Of a stretch of DNA of 64,000 nt, positions 28,280 through 36,112 are shown piece after piece. The notes under the pieces were generated by a model. That model saw only the letters and a program-made list of their open reading frames with translations, ran no database searches and was not told where the DNA came from. The stretch comes from Saccharicrinis sp963665705 (GTDB lineage: Bacteria; Bacteroidota; Bacteroidia; Bacteroidales; Marinilabiliaceae). The translations under genes and the position numbers were made by a program. The stretch is taken from positions 4,712,001 to 4,776,000 of the forward strand of contig OY762448.1 in the NCBI GenBank assembly GCA_963665705.1, in the 5' to 3' direction. Position 1 is the first letter of the stretch, and each line of letters opens with the position of its first letter.

Positions 28280-30247
28280 ATGAAGCAGTTTGAGTTATAT
28301 ATCACAATATCTATATTGATTTTTTGTTGTGTAAAATGCAAAAAACCTACAAAAGTTAATACCGAATCAAAGAATGATATTTCAATCTCAAAAACTGACT
28401 CATCAGTTGTTTCAAACTTAATCATTCAATCTAATACTTTCTATGAACAAAATCTCATTTCAGCTCCAGTTAACGATGATTATCTAATTCAGGCGGAAGA
28501 AATTGCCACCAAAAATAATTTCAGCGCTCAACTTGCTAACATATACAATACCCTTGGCACAAGATATAGAAACAGATCCGAATTCAGCAAAGCGCTGCAA
28601 TATCATGATAAAGCAGTAAAAATTGCCAGAGAATTAAACAATCAGTTTCTAATTGCCAAATATCTCAACATGCTGGCTGTTGTTTATCGTAGAATTGATG
28701 AAAACAAACACGCATTAGATTTGCACTTAGAAGCTTTGAACACAGCTGAAGCTATTCACGACACTTTCCAAACAAGTGTTGCCATTAATGGGATTGGAAA
28801 TATATACACTAACTTAAAACGATATCACGTTTCTATTGAGTACTTTAAAAACTCTCTGAAAATTTCTAAACAACAAAACAACAAACTAGGACTTGCGATA
28901 AACTACAACAATATAGGAGAATCTTTAAAAGCATTAGGATTGATTGATTCTGCAATGGTATACTTTCATAAATCACTGAAATATAACACCCAAATTAATT
29001 CTTCTGTAGGAAAAGCTATTAATTACAATAGTTTGGGCGATTTATATAAAATCAGGAAACAATATGACATTGCCATTAAATACCTAAAGCAGGCTTTAAT
29101 TTTCAATAAACAATCACGAGATAAAATAAACATATCTGTAAGCTACTCTATATTAGGAGAAACATACATTCTAAAGAAGGAATATTATACCGGAATTGAA
29201 AACTTAGAAAACGGACTCAAAATTGCCAAAGAGATAGGCTCTAAATACCAAATAGAGACATGCAGCCGATTACTATCAAAAGCCTACGAAGCCTTAAATA
29301 ACGACAAAAAAGCACTGTTGTTTTTAAAAACAGCAGAATCCTATAAAGACAGCATCATTAACGAGAAGAATTTAAGACACCTTGTAGCTGCTGAAATGAT
29401 GCAAAACATAGAGCAAACACAAAATCAAATTCAACTATTAAATAATAAAACCGTATTACAAAACAAACTTATCTCTGTTCAAAAGAAAACAATATCAGGA
29501 ACGATTATTTTAGCTATTGTTTTAATTATTGTTGCCATTTTATCTTTCAGACAAATCAAACTACGGTCAAAATACAACAACATATTAATGCAACAAAGGT
29601 TGTTTCGCACTCAAATGAATCCACATTTCATTTTTAATGCACTAAGTGCTATTCAGGTTTATATTCTGGAAAACGATATGAAAAAATCCTCACAATTTCT
29701 ATCAGATTTCGCTTCTTTAATGCGACAAGTTTTAAGAAGTTCAGAATACGAATATGTACCATTGAAAGACGAGAATAAAATGCTTGGATATTACATTGAA
29801 TTACAAAGACTAAGATTTGTTTATCCTTTTAAATACAATATTCATATTGATGATAATATAAACGAAGAAGATGTATTAATACCCCCAATGTTAACACAGC
29901 CTTTTGTTGAAAATGCAATAGAACATGGCATTAAAAGCATTGGTGAAAATGGGAGGGTTGATATCCGTTTTCTTAAACAAAACTCTACCTTAAAAATAGA
30001 AATTGAAGACAACGGGATTGGATGGAAAGCTTCTCAAAGGAATTCTTCTATCAATTCTAAACACGAATCAATGGCCATCAAAATAACTAACGATCGGTTA
30101 GATGTTATAAAAAAAATGACCCACAAAAAAGCACATTTTAAAATCATGGACATACAGGACATTAAACCTGGGAAAAGTGGAGTATTGGTTCAATTTGAAT
30201 TACCTATAATTAGCATCACTGAAAAAAACAGACTAAACAAAAAATAG
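28280..30247 (+). CDS. TPR-containing LytS-type sensor histidine kinase
   Basis: A 655-residue membrane sensor. A signal-like N-terminus ending near FCCVKCKK is followed by about seven to eight tetratricopeptide repeats (roughly residues 70-370, e.g. NIYNTLGTRYRNRSEFSKAL), a coiled coil, and one membrane span at about 408-425. The cytoplasmic part is a His_kinase (LytS/YehU) domain with phospho-acceptor His449 in QMNPHFIFNAL, then an ATPase domain with PFVENAIEHGIKS and IEDNGIGW. The TPRs are thus outside the cytoplasm and the kinase inside. The response regulator follows after 26 bases, forming a two-component pair with an unknown signal. Confidence 0.92.
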   Translation: MKQFELYITISILIFCCVKCKKPTKVNTESKNDISISKTDSSVVSNLIIQSNTFYEQNLISAPVNDDYLIQAEEIATKNNFSAQLANIYNTLGTRYRNRSEFSKALQYHDKAVKIARELNNQFLIAKYLNMLAVVYRRIDENKHALDLHLEALNTAEAIHDTFQTSVAINGIGNIYTNLKRYHVSIEYFKNSLKISKQQNNKLGLAINYNNIGESLKALGLIDSAMVYFHKSLKYNTQINSSVGKAINYNSLGDLYKIRKQYDIAIKYLKQALIFNKQSRDKINISVSYSILGETYILKKEYYTGIENLENGLKIAKEIGSKYQIETCSRLLSKAYEALNNDKKALLFLKTAESYKDSIINEKNLRHLVAAEMMQNIEQTQNQIQLLNNKTVLQNKLISVQKKTISGTIILAIVLIIVAILSFRQIKLRSKYNNILMQQRLFRTQMNPHFIFNALSAIQVYILENDMKKSSQFLSDFASLMRQVLRSSEYEYVPLKDENKMLGYYIELQRLRFVYPFKYNIHIDDNINEEDVLIPPMLTQPFVENAIEHGIKSIGENGRVDIRFLKQNSTLKIEIEDNGIGWKASQRNSSINSKHESMAIKITNDRLDVIKKMTHKKAHFKIMDIQDIKPGKSGVLVQFELPIISITEKNRLNKK

Positions 30248-30273
30248 TTTATAAAATATAATTCCGAGACACA

Positions 30274-31071
30274 ATGAAAAATATTAGTATTTTATTAGCC
30301 GACGATGATCATAACATTAGAAATACCATAGAAAAAATTCTCATTCAAAATTTTGTTTCTATGAAAATCATTGCCAAAACTGATTCGGTTGAAAATACTA
30401 TTACAGCTTTAAATAAATACAAACCAGATGTAGCCATACTTGATATACATTTAATTGGTGGCACTTCTATCGAAGTATTAAAAAAAACAGCTCACTTAAA
30501 TTATAAAGTTATTTTCATGTCTGCATATCAAGAATATGCACTTGACGATATTAGATTTGCTTCAATTGATTTTATATACAAACCTTTAGATATCAGCGAA
30601 CTTTTAATAACAGTTGACAATGTTATAACCACATTATTAGAAGAAGGTTACAAAAAGAAAATGCAAACTTTATTTAGCAATACAAATAATTTATCCAAGA
30701 ATAAGTATATTATATTCAAGACAAAAAGTCAAATTATTTCAGTACATATTTCAGATATTATATATGGCGAATCGCATTATTCCCTTTCTAATTTTGAACT
30801 AAACTCAGGCCAACAAATTAATATTAAAGAGCCACTTCGAAGATATGAATCCATGCTTCAATCATACAATTTTTTCAGATGTCATCCGCTTTACATTGTA
30901 AATATTGATCATATAATCAACATAGACTATAGCGCAGGTAAATTAATTTTAACCAATAACCTCACTATACCATTTGAAGAACGGAGGTTAGAATTAATTT
31001 CAACCAACTATCACGATCAAAACATTGCCGAATTAGAAGAACTCAACTATAAGTCAATCCAAAATCGATAA
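30274..31071 (+). CDS. LytTR family response regulator
   Basis: A 265-residue regulator. The receiver domain has Asp11/Asp12, phospho-acceptor Asp57 in AILDIHL, Ser83 and Lys103 in FIYKPLD. The C-terminal LytTR DNA-binding domain has the recognisable FFRCHPLYIVNIDHI segment. It is the cognate of the TPR kinase just upstream. LytTR regulators bind direct repeats near promoters; I could not identify its sites. Its last 25 bases overlap the end of the convergent DNA glycosylase gene. Confidence 0.93.
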   Translation: MKNISILLADDDHNIRNTIEKILIQNFVSMKIIAKTDSVENTITALNKYKPDVAILDIHLIGGTSIEVLKKTAHLNYKVIFMSAYQEYALDDIRFASIDFIYKPLDISELLITVDNVITTLLEEGYKKKMQTLFSNTNNLSKNKYIIFKTKSQIISVHISDIIYGESHYSLSNFELNSGQQINIKEPLRRYESMLQSYNFFRCHPLYIVNIDHIINIDYSAGKLILTNNLTIPFEERRLELISTNYHDQNIAELEELNYKSIQNR

Positions 31072-31559
31072 GGTTTTTCACCCCATATATTACCCGCATA
31101 TTCAACACCAATACGTTTTGATGTATGAATAGTGCTGCTATGATTTGAAACTTCTTCAAGCCAAATGCGATTTGATTTGATTAAATCCTCACCATAAAAG
31201 GATTGATCTAATTCTAAATTCTTGCCTACTCTTCCCGGCCCTGAAATCCCCTTAACACCCCGAATTAAAACAGCCTGAGGATCATCTTTCTGCCCACAAA
31301 CAAAATTAAGCATCCAATACATTCCATAAATAAGGTAAACATATACTTTTCCTCCTTGATGATACATAACTTCGGTTCTTTTCGTACGTCCTTTACTAGC
31401 ATGGCAAGCCAAATCCGCTTCTCCGCAATACGCCTCAACTTCAGTAATGATATATTCCTGTGTACGTCCATCATCAAAATTACGGACCAATTTATTACCT
31501 AAAGAATTATACGCTACATCAATTGCATTTCTCGAAAAGAATTTTTGATCCAATCTCAT
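31047..31559 (-). CDS. DNA-3-methyladenine glycosylase (AAG/MPG family)
   Basis: A 170-residue alkyladenine DNA glycosylase that removes damaged purines. It matches the AAG fold: FFSRNAIDVAYNSLGNKLV, ITEVEAYCGEADLACHA with catalytic Glu42, YVYLIYGMYWMLN (the intercalating Tyr strand) and VLIRGVKGISGPGRVGK. Slightly shorter than the usual 185-200 residues but complete at both ends. Its ATG abuts the stop of the deaminase gene with no gap, so the two are translated from one message. It overlaps the LytTR regulator end by 25 bases. Confidence 0.93.
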   Translation of the reverse strand: MRLDQKFFSRNAIDVAYNSLGNKLVRNFDDGRTQEYIITEVEAYCGEADLACHASKGRTKRTEVMYHQGGKVYVYLIYGMYWMLNFVCGQKDDPQAVLIRGVKGISGPGRVGKNLELDQSFYGEDLIKSNRIWLEEVSNHSSTIHTSKRIGVEYAGNIWGEKPYRFWIDL

Positions 31560-32030
31560 TTAGTATACTATTTTATCATCCAGATCATTCCATAAACTAA
31601 AAGCTTTAGAAGCTTCTTTACTCATGAACTGAATAGAATTCAATTTCCGGTGCTCTAAAGGTTTTTCAATTTCTTTATATATAAAATCATCACTAAAGCC
31701 AATTTCACCCGCATTTTTTTTGGTATTTCCAAAATACATTTGATCAATGCCAGCCCAATATATAGCCCCTAAACACATAGGACAAGGTTCGCAAGAAGTA
31801 TAAATTACGCAACCCGAGAGATCAAATGTTTGTAATGCCTCAGCTGCGTTTCTTATAGCAGTAACTTCAGCGTGAGCTGTAGGGTCATTATTTTTTGTAA
31901 CTTGATTATATCCCTCAGCAATTAGATTCCCGTCTTTAGCAATTACGGCACCAAAAGGTCCTCCTCCATTACGTACATTTTCCTCGGATAATTCTATCGC
32001 CCTAGCCATGAATATTTTATGATTGTTCAT
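31560..32030 (-). CDS. guaD: guanine deaminase (cytidine-deaminase-like type)
   Basis: Converts guanine to xanthine, by close similarity to Bacillus GuaD. The 156-residue protein has the zinc and proton-shuttle motif HAE (53-55) in NDPTAHAEVTAIR and the PCxxC motif TSCEPCPMC with Cys80 and Cys83. The ends FSDDFIYKEIEKP and AFSLWND are characteristic of the GuaD branch and argue against tRNA adenosine deaminase. I start at 32030 (MNNHKIFMARA); an in-frame ATG at 32066 would add 12 residues foreign to the family. It leads a two-gene unit with the glycosylase. Confidence 0.88.
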   Translation of the reverse strand: MNNHKIFMARAIELSEENVRNGGGPFGAVIAKDGNLIAEGYNQVTKNNDPTAHAEVTAIRNAAEALQTFDLSGCVIYTSCEPCPMCLGAIYWAGIDQMYFGNTKKNAGEIGFSDDFIYKEIEKPLEHRKLNSIQFMSKEASKAFSLWNDLDDKIVY

Positions 32031-32088
32031 AATTGCAAAATTTCTTTTAAATTTATTACCTAACAAATATACATTTTTTTGATTTTTA

Positions 32089-32120
32089 TTGGTTTAAACA
32101 AAAAATAAACTGTACTTTTG
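32089..32120 (+). promoter_or_regulatory. promoter of the rplM-rpsI operon
   Basis: TTGG at 32089-32092, a 20-base spacer and TACTTTTG at 32113-32120 fit the Bacteroidota -33/-7 consensus well. Transcription would begin near 32126. Confidence 0.7.
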
Positions 32121-32277
32121 CGGCCGATTATTATTCGTGCCGAACAGTTTAAGGCAATAGAATTGAACTACTTATCGTACTTTGTTGATGGGAAGATAAA
32201 ATACATAAGTCTGTTAATTAGATTGTTATGACTGTTTGAATCTGTTTATTTTTTTAATTTATTAACAAAGGAAGACT
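32121..32277 (+). promoter_or_regulatory. long leader of rplM, candidate autoregulatory element
   Basis: About 150 bases lie between the predicted transcription start and the rplM start, far longer than other leaders here. A short TGCC/GGCA stem can be drawn near 32138-32157. An AAAGGA lies just before the GTG start, a Shine-Dalgarno-like sequence rare in this phylum. That it binds L13 or another ribosomal protein is a hypothesis. Confidence 0.35.
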
Positions 32278-32733
32278 GTGAATACTTTAAGTTACAAAAC
32301 AGTATCGGCAAACAAAGCAACTGCTAATAAAGAGTGGGTTGTTGTAGATGCAACAGACATGATAGTTGGACGTTTGGCTTCGAAAGTAGCAAAATTGCTA
32401 CGCGGAAAGTACAAGCCAAATTATACTCCTCATGTAGATTGTGGTGATAATGTAATCATTATCAACGCAGATAAAGTTCGTTTAACAGGAAACAAGTGGG
32501 AAGGAAGAGAGTTTTTCTACCATTCAGGATATCCAGGTGGACGTACTAATGTTACTCCTGCAGCATTGTTTGCAAAAAGTCCAGAGAGACTTGTAGAGAG
32601 AGCGGTAAAAGGTATGTTGCCAAAATCTCGTTTAGGACGTCAACTTTTCAGCAACCTATTTGTGTATGCTGGAGCTGAGCATAAACAAGAGGCACAAAAG
32701 CCAAAAACTATTGATTTAAACTTATATAAGTAA
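32278..32733 (+). CDS. rplM: 50S ribosomal protein L13
   Basis: A 151-residue large-subunit protein. Conserved stretches are WVVVDATDMIVGRLAS, HVDCGDNVIIINADKV, YHSGYPGGRT and AVKGMLPKSRLGR. The start is GTG at 32278, preceded by AAAGGAAGACT. The stop TAA overlaps the ATG of rpsI by one base (TAATG), giving translational coupling in the classic L13-S9 pair. Confidence 0.98.
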   Translation: MNTLSYKTVSANKATANKEWVVVDATDMIVGRLASKVAKLLRGKYKPNYTPHVDCGDNVIIINADKVRLTGNKWEGREFFYHSGYPGGRTNVTPAALFAKSPERLVERAVKGMLPKSRLGRQLFSNLFVYAGAEHKQEAQKPKTIDLNLYK

Positions 32734-33125
32734 TGAGTATGGAAGTAATTAACGCAATAGGTAGAAGAAAAGCTGCTGTGGCTCGTATTTACTTGAGCGA
32801 AGGTAAAGGTCAGATTACCATTAACAAGCGTGACCTTAAAGAATTCTTTCCATCACCCATCTTACAGTATATCGTAACTCAGCCGTTGAATACTTTAGGA
32901 GTAGCTGAAAACTATGATATTAAAGTAAATATCTACGGTGGTGGAATTAAAGGACAAGCGGAAGCTATTAGATTAGCTGTTTCGCGTGCACTAGTAAAAA
33001 TTGACGAAGAAAATAAACCTGCTTTAAAAGCACAAGGATTTATGACTCGCGACGCAAGAGTTGTTGAGCGTAAAAAACCTGGTCAACCAAAAGCACGTAA
33101 GAAATTTCAATTTAGTAAGCGTTAA
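32733..33125 (+). CDS. rpsI: 30S ribosomal protein S9
   Basis: A 130-residue small-subunit protein with AIGRRKAAVARIYL, the YGGGIKGQAEAIRLAVSRAL motif, and the basic C-terminal tail ending KFQFSKR that reaches the P-site tRNA. It starts within the rplM stop (TAATG); an ATG two codons later is the only alternative. It is followed by a 188-base structured spacer and then rpsB. Confidence 0.98.
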   Translation: MSMEVINAIGRRKAAVARIYLSEGKGQITINKRDLKEFFPSPILQYIVTQPLNTLGVAENYDIKVNIYGGGIKGQAEAIRLAVSRALVKIDEENKPALKAQGFMTRDARVVERKKPGQPKARKKFQFSKR

Positions 33126-33313
33126 TATTTTCCGGGTGCGTTTAGTATCTAAACCTGCAAGACCCTTGCAAGTTAAATGGTTATTAAAATGGCAAGACTA
33201 TATAAAGTTTGAAAATTATCTTACTTTATTAATCATGCCATATAACATTCAACTAAAAACGGCTACTTGGAGGTTGATATTTACAGAATGTAAACGACTT
33301 TAAAAAAACAAAA
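33126..33313 (+). promoter_or_regulatory. structured leader before rpsB-tsf
   Basis: This 188-base spacer holds three perfect small hairpins: GTTTAG-TAT-CTAAAC (33140-33154), TGCAAG-ACC-CTTGCA (33156-33170) and TTTAC-AGAAT-GTAAA (33280-33294), the last ending 19 bases before the rpsB ATG. No T-run follows the first two, so they are not an ordinary terminator. A ribosomal-protein-binding leader controlling rpsB-tsf is plausible. An open frame crossing it is not protein-like. Confidence 0.45.
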
Positions 33314-34147
33314 ATGGCAAGAACAAATTTCGATGAATTATTAGAGGCCGGAGTACACTTTGGTCACTTAAAAAGAAAGTGGAATCCAGCAATGGCTCCT
33401 TATATTTTTATGGAGCGTAATGGTATTCACATTATCGATCTACATAAAACAGCTGCTAAAATTGATGAAGCAGCTAACGCATTGAAACAGATTGCAAAAT
33501 CTGGACGAAAAATTTTATTCGTAGCTACTAAAAAACAAGCAAAAGAAATTATTGCTGAAAAAATGAAAGGTATTAACATGCCTTACGTTGTAGAGCGTTG
33601 GTCAGGTGGTATGCTTACTAACTTCCCTACAATTCGTAAAGCTGTTAAAAAAATGGGTTCTATCGATAAAATGATGGCAGATCCTACAGCTTGGAAAAAC
33701 CTTTCAAAAAGAGAGCGTCTTCAAATTACTCGTCAGAGAGCTAAATTAGAGAAAACATTAGGAAGTATTGCTGATCTTACTCGTCTTCCTGCTGCTATGT
33801 TCGTTATTGATGTAATGAAAGAGCATATCGCTGTTCGTGAAGCAAATAAACTTAACATTCCTGTTTTCGGTGTTGTTGATACAAACTCTGATCCATCAAG
33901 TTTGGATTATGTTATCCCAGCAAACGATGATGCGACTAAGTCTATCGAATTAATTACTGACATCATGGCTAAAGCTATTGAAGAAGGATTAAGCGAAAGA
34001 AAAGCTGACCGCGAAAGTGAAGCTGCTGCTAAAAAAGACAAAGCTGCTAAAAAAGACAAAGCTGCTAAAAAAGAAGAGTCTAAAAAAGCTGCTGCTAAAG
34101 CAGAAGCACCAGAAGCAACTTCTAAAGAAGAAGGTGCGGCTGAATAA
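33314..34147 (+). CDS. rpsB: 30S ribosomal protein S2
   Basis: A 277-residue small-subunit protein. Conserved parts are LLEAGVHFGHLKRKWNP, MERNGIHIIDL, VERWSGGMLTNF and FGVVDTNSDPSSLDYVIPAN. The last 45 residues form a Lys/Ala/Glu extension beyond the globular core, including three nearly identical six-residue AAKKDK units encoded by an 18-base tandem repeat near 34025-34075. Extensions like this are common in Bacteroidota. It pairs with tsf 31 bases downstream. Confidence 0.98.
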   Translation: MARTNFDELLEAGVHFGHLKRKWNPAMAPYIFMERNGIHIIDLHKTAAKIDEAANALKQIAKSGRKILFVATKKQAKEIIAEKMKGINMPYVVERWSGGMLTNFPTIRKAVKKMGSIDKMMADPTAWKNLSKRERLQITRQRAKLEKTLGSIADLTRLPAAMFVIDVMKEHIAVREANKLNIPVFGVVDTNSDPSSLDYVIPANDDATKSIELITDIMAKAIEEGLSERKADRESEAAAKKDKAAKKDKAAKKEESKKAAAKAEAPEATSKEEGAAE

Positions 34148-34178
34148 TTCATTTTAACCATCAAAAACAGATAATATC

Positions 34179-35003
34179 ATGGCGATTAAAGCTGCTGACG
34201 TAAGTAAACTTAGAAAAATGACCGGAGCCGGTATGATGGACTGTAAAAAGGCATTAACCGAAACTGATGGCGATTTTGACGCTGCTGTTGAAATCATCCG
34301 TAAAAAAGGTCAGGCAATGGCAAGCAAACGTGCTGATCGTGAAACAACTGAAGGTTGTACTTTAGCAAAAGTTTCTGCCGACGCTAAAAAAGGTGCTGTT
34401 ATCATTTTAAAATGTGAAACAGACTTTGTTGGTAAAAACGAAAGCTTCGTTGCTCTAGCTGATTCAATTCTTGAGACTGCTCTTAATAGTGATGCTGCTA
34501 CTAAAGAAGATATTTTAGATCTTCAATTAAATGGTGTAGTAATTAAAGAGGTTATCACTGAGCAAATCGGTGTTATTGGCGAGAAAATTGAAATTGCTGA
34601 CTATTCAGTTATTACTGCTGATACTGTTGTACCATATATTCACCCAGGAAATCAACTTTCTGTTGTAGTTGGCTTTAACCAAGCTGGCTTTGAAGAGCAA
34701 GTTGGTAAAGACGTAGCTATGCAAGTTGCTGCTATGGCACCTGTAAGTGTTGATAAAGAATCAGTTCCTGCTGACATCGTTGAAGCAGAATTAAGAATTG
34801 GTAAAGAAAAAGCACGTGAAGAAGGTAAACCAGAAGCTATGCTTGATAAAATTGCACAAGGACGTTTAGGTAAATTCTTTAAAGAATCTACTCTTCTTGA
34901 GCAAGCGTTTGTTAAAGACAACAAACAATCTATCAAACAATACCTTAACGGTGCAAGCAACGGTTTAACTGTTACTGAGTTTAAGCGTTTTTCTTTAAGC
35001 TAA
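34179..35003 (+). CDS. tsf: translation elongation factor Ts
   Basis: Nucleotide-exchange factor for EF-Tu. The 274-residue protein has the N-terminal UBA-like signature LRKMTGAGMMDCKKALTE, the core KCETDFVGKNESFVALA and VVGFNQAGFEEQVGKDVAMQVAAM. It follows rpsB as in most bacteria, and a strong terminator lies 26 bases after its stop. Confidence 0.98.
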   Translation: MAIKAADVSKLRKMTGAGMMDCKKALTETDGDFDAAVEIIRKKGQAMASKRADRETTEGCTLAKVSADAKKGAVIILKCETDFVGKNESFVALADSILETALNSDAATKEDILDLQLNGVVIKEVITEQIGVIGEKIEIADYSVITADTVVPYIHPGNQLSVVVGFNQAGFEEQVGKDVAMQVAAMAPVSVDKESVPADIVEAELRIGKEKAREEGKPEAMLDKIAQGRLGKFFKESTLLEQAFVKDNKQSIKQYLNGASNGLTVTEFKRFSLS

Positions 35004-35028
35004 TAGTTTTACGCTGTTAAAATATATT

Positions 35029-35064
35029 ATCCCGGATATGCATAGTGCATATCCGGGATTTTTT
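35029..35064 (+). terminator. intrinsic terminator after tsf
   Basis: Perfect 14-bp arms ATCCCGGATATGCA (35029-35042) and TGCATATCCGGGAT (35046-35059), loop TAG, followed by T at 35060-35064. It closes the rpsB-tsf operon. Confidence 0.93.
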
Positions 35065-35110
35065 ATTTATTCAAATTCCATTAAAAAAGTCTCTAACTCT
35101 TTTACTCATC

Positions 35111-35845
35111 ATGCAAAAAGCAGAAAAAAATTACTTACGTAAAGTAATTAAGCGATCAGGCGATGCAATTAATCAACATCAGATGATTAAGGATGGAGAT
35201 AAATTATTAGTTGCAGTTTCTGGTGGAAAAGATTCTTTATCTCTACTCGACATTTTATCGGAGAGAAGAAAATTCTTACCAATTTCATATGAACTTCATG
35301 CAATCCATATCATTACTGAAGATGTACCTTATGAGATAGATAAAGTATTCTTAAATGAATTTTGTGATCAGTTAGACGTTCATCTACATATAATAACGAC
35401 GTACGCAGGAATACAAGATAAACCTAATAAAAAACCATGTTTTACTTGTTCGTGGAATCGCAGAAAAGAATTATTTGAATTTGCACAAAAACACAACTTT
35501 TATAAAATTGCTTTTGGACATCATTTAGATGATGCTATTGAAACACTTATGATGAATATGGTAATGCATGCCAATATTTCATCTATCCCCCCCACGCTAT
35601 CCATGTTTAATGGGGAAATTACTATTATACGTCCTTTAATTTATAACACGAACACTGAAATGGCTGAGTATGCCAGAATTAAAGAATTTGCATCATTAAA
35701 GAGAGAATGTCCATATGAAGACCATACTTACCGAAACCATGCTCGCCAATGGATTAGTCAATTTGAAGAATTAAATACTCAGGCTAGAATTAATCTGTTT
35801 AAATCTATGAGCCATATCGATAATGAATACCTTCCTAAAGTATAA
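35111..35845 (+). CDS. ttcA: TtcA-family PP-loop tRNA 2-thiolation protein
   Basis: A 244-residue PP-loop ATPase of the TtcA group, which in E. coli thiolates cytidine 32 of tRNA. The ATP loop is AVSGGKDSLSLLD. A CFTCSWNRRKELF motif supplies the CxxC pair used with an iron-sulfur cluster, and FGHHLDDAIETLMMNM is the second family mark. A possible third cluster Cys is in KRECPYED. I start at ATG 35111; an in-frame ATG at 35045 lies inside the tsf terminator and adds 22 residues foreign to the family. It is somewhat shorter than E. coli TtcA. Confidence 0.85.
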   Translation: MQKAEKNYLRKVIKRSGDAINQHQMIKDGDKLLVAVSGGKDSLSLLDILSERRKFLPISYELHAIHIITEDVPYEIDKVFLNEFCDQLDVHLHIITTYAGIQDKPNKKPCFTCSWNRRKELFEFAQKHNFYKIAFGHHLDDAIETLMMNMVMHANISSIPPTLSMFNGEITIIRPLIYNTNTEMAEYARIKEFASLKRECPYEDHTYRNHARQWISQFEELNTQARINLFKSMSHIDNEYLPKV

Positions 35846-36112
35846 ACCTGTCAATCATCCAATCTGATATCAATTTTAATCATATCGTTCAAATGTTTGA
35901 ATATTTGATGCAAATAATTATATTTGATTCATTCAATTATAATTGAACATAAACTCTTTTTATTTAAGAGACTCTTACTAACATTACTACTACATTATTA
36001 ACCATATGCTATTACTAAACTATTCACAACTTTGGCAACTCCAGTCGTTTCAAAATGTCTTCAAAATACACCCAGAGAAAACAACATCTTACTCATAATT
36101 AAAATTTAACCA

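Noticed and set aside
33061..33303. 80-codon frame overlapping the end of rpsI
   Set aside because: It begins out of frame inside rpsI and crosses the structured rpsB leader; the peptide has no protein-like pattern.
35932..35947. Perfect 16-bp palindrome TTCAATTATAATTGAA before the M16 peptidase gene
   Set aside because: Purely AT-rich; one or two such palindromes are expected by chance in a window of this size and composition.
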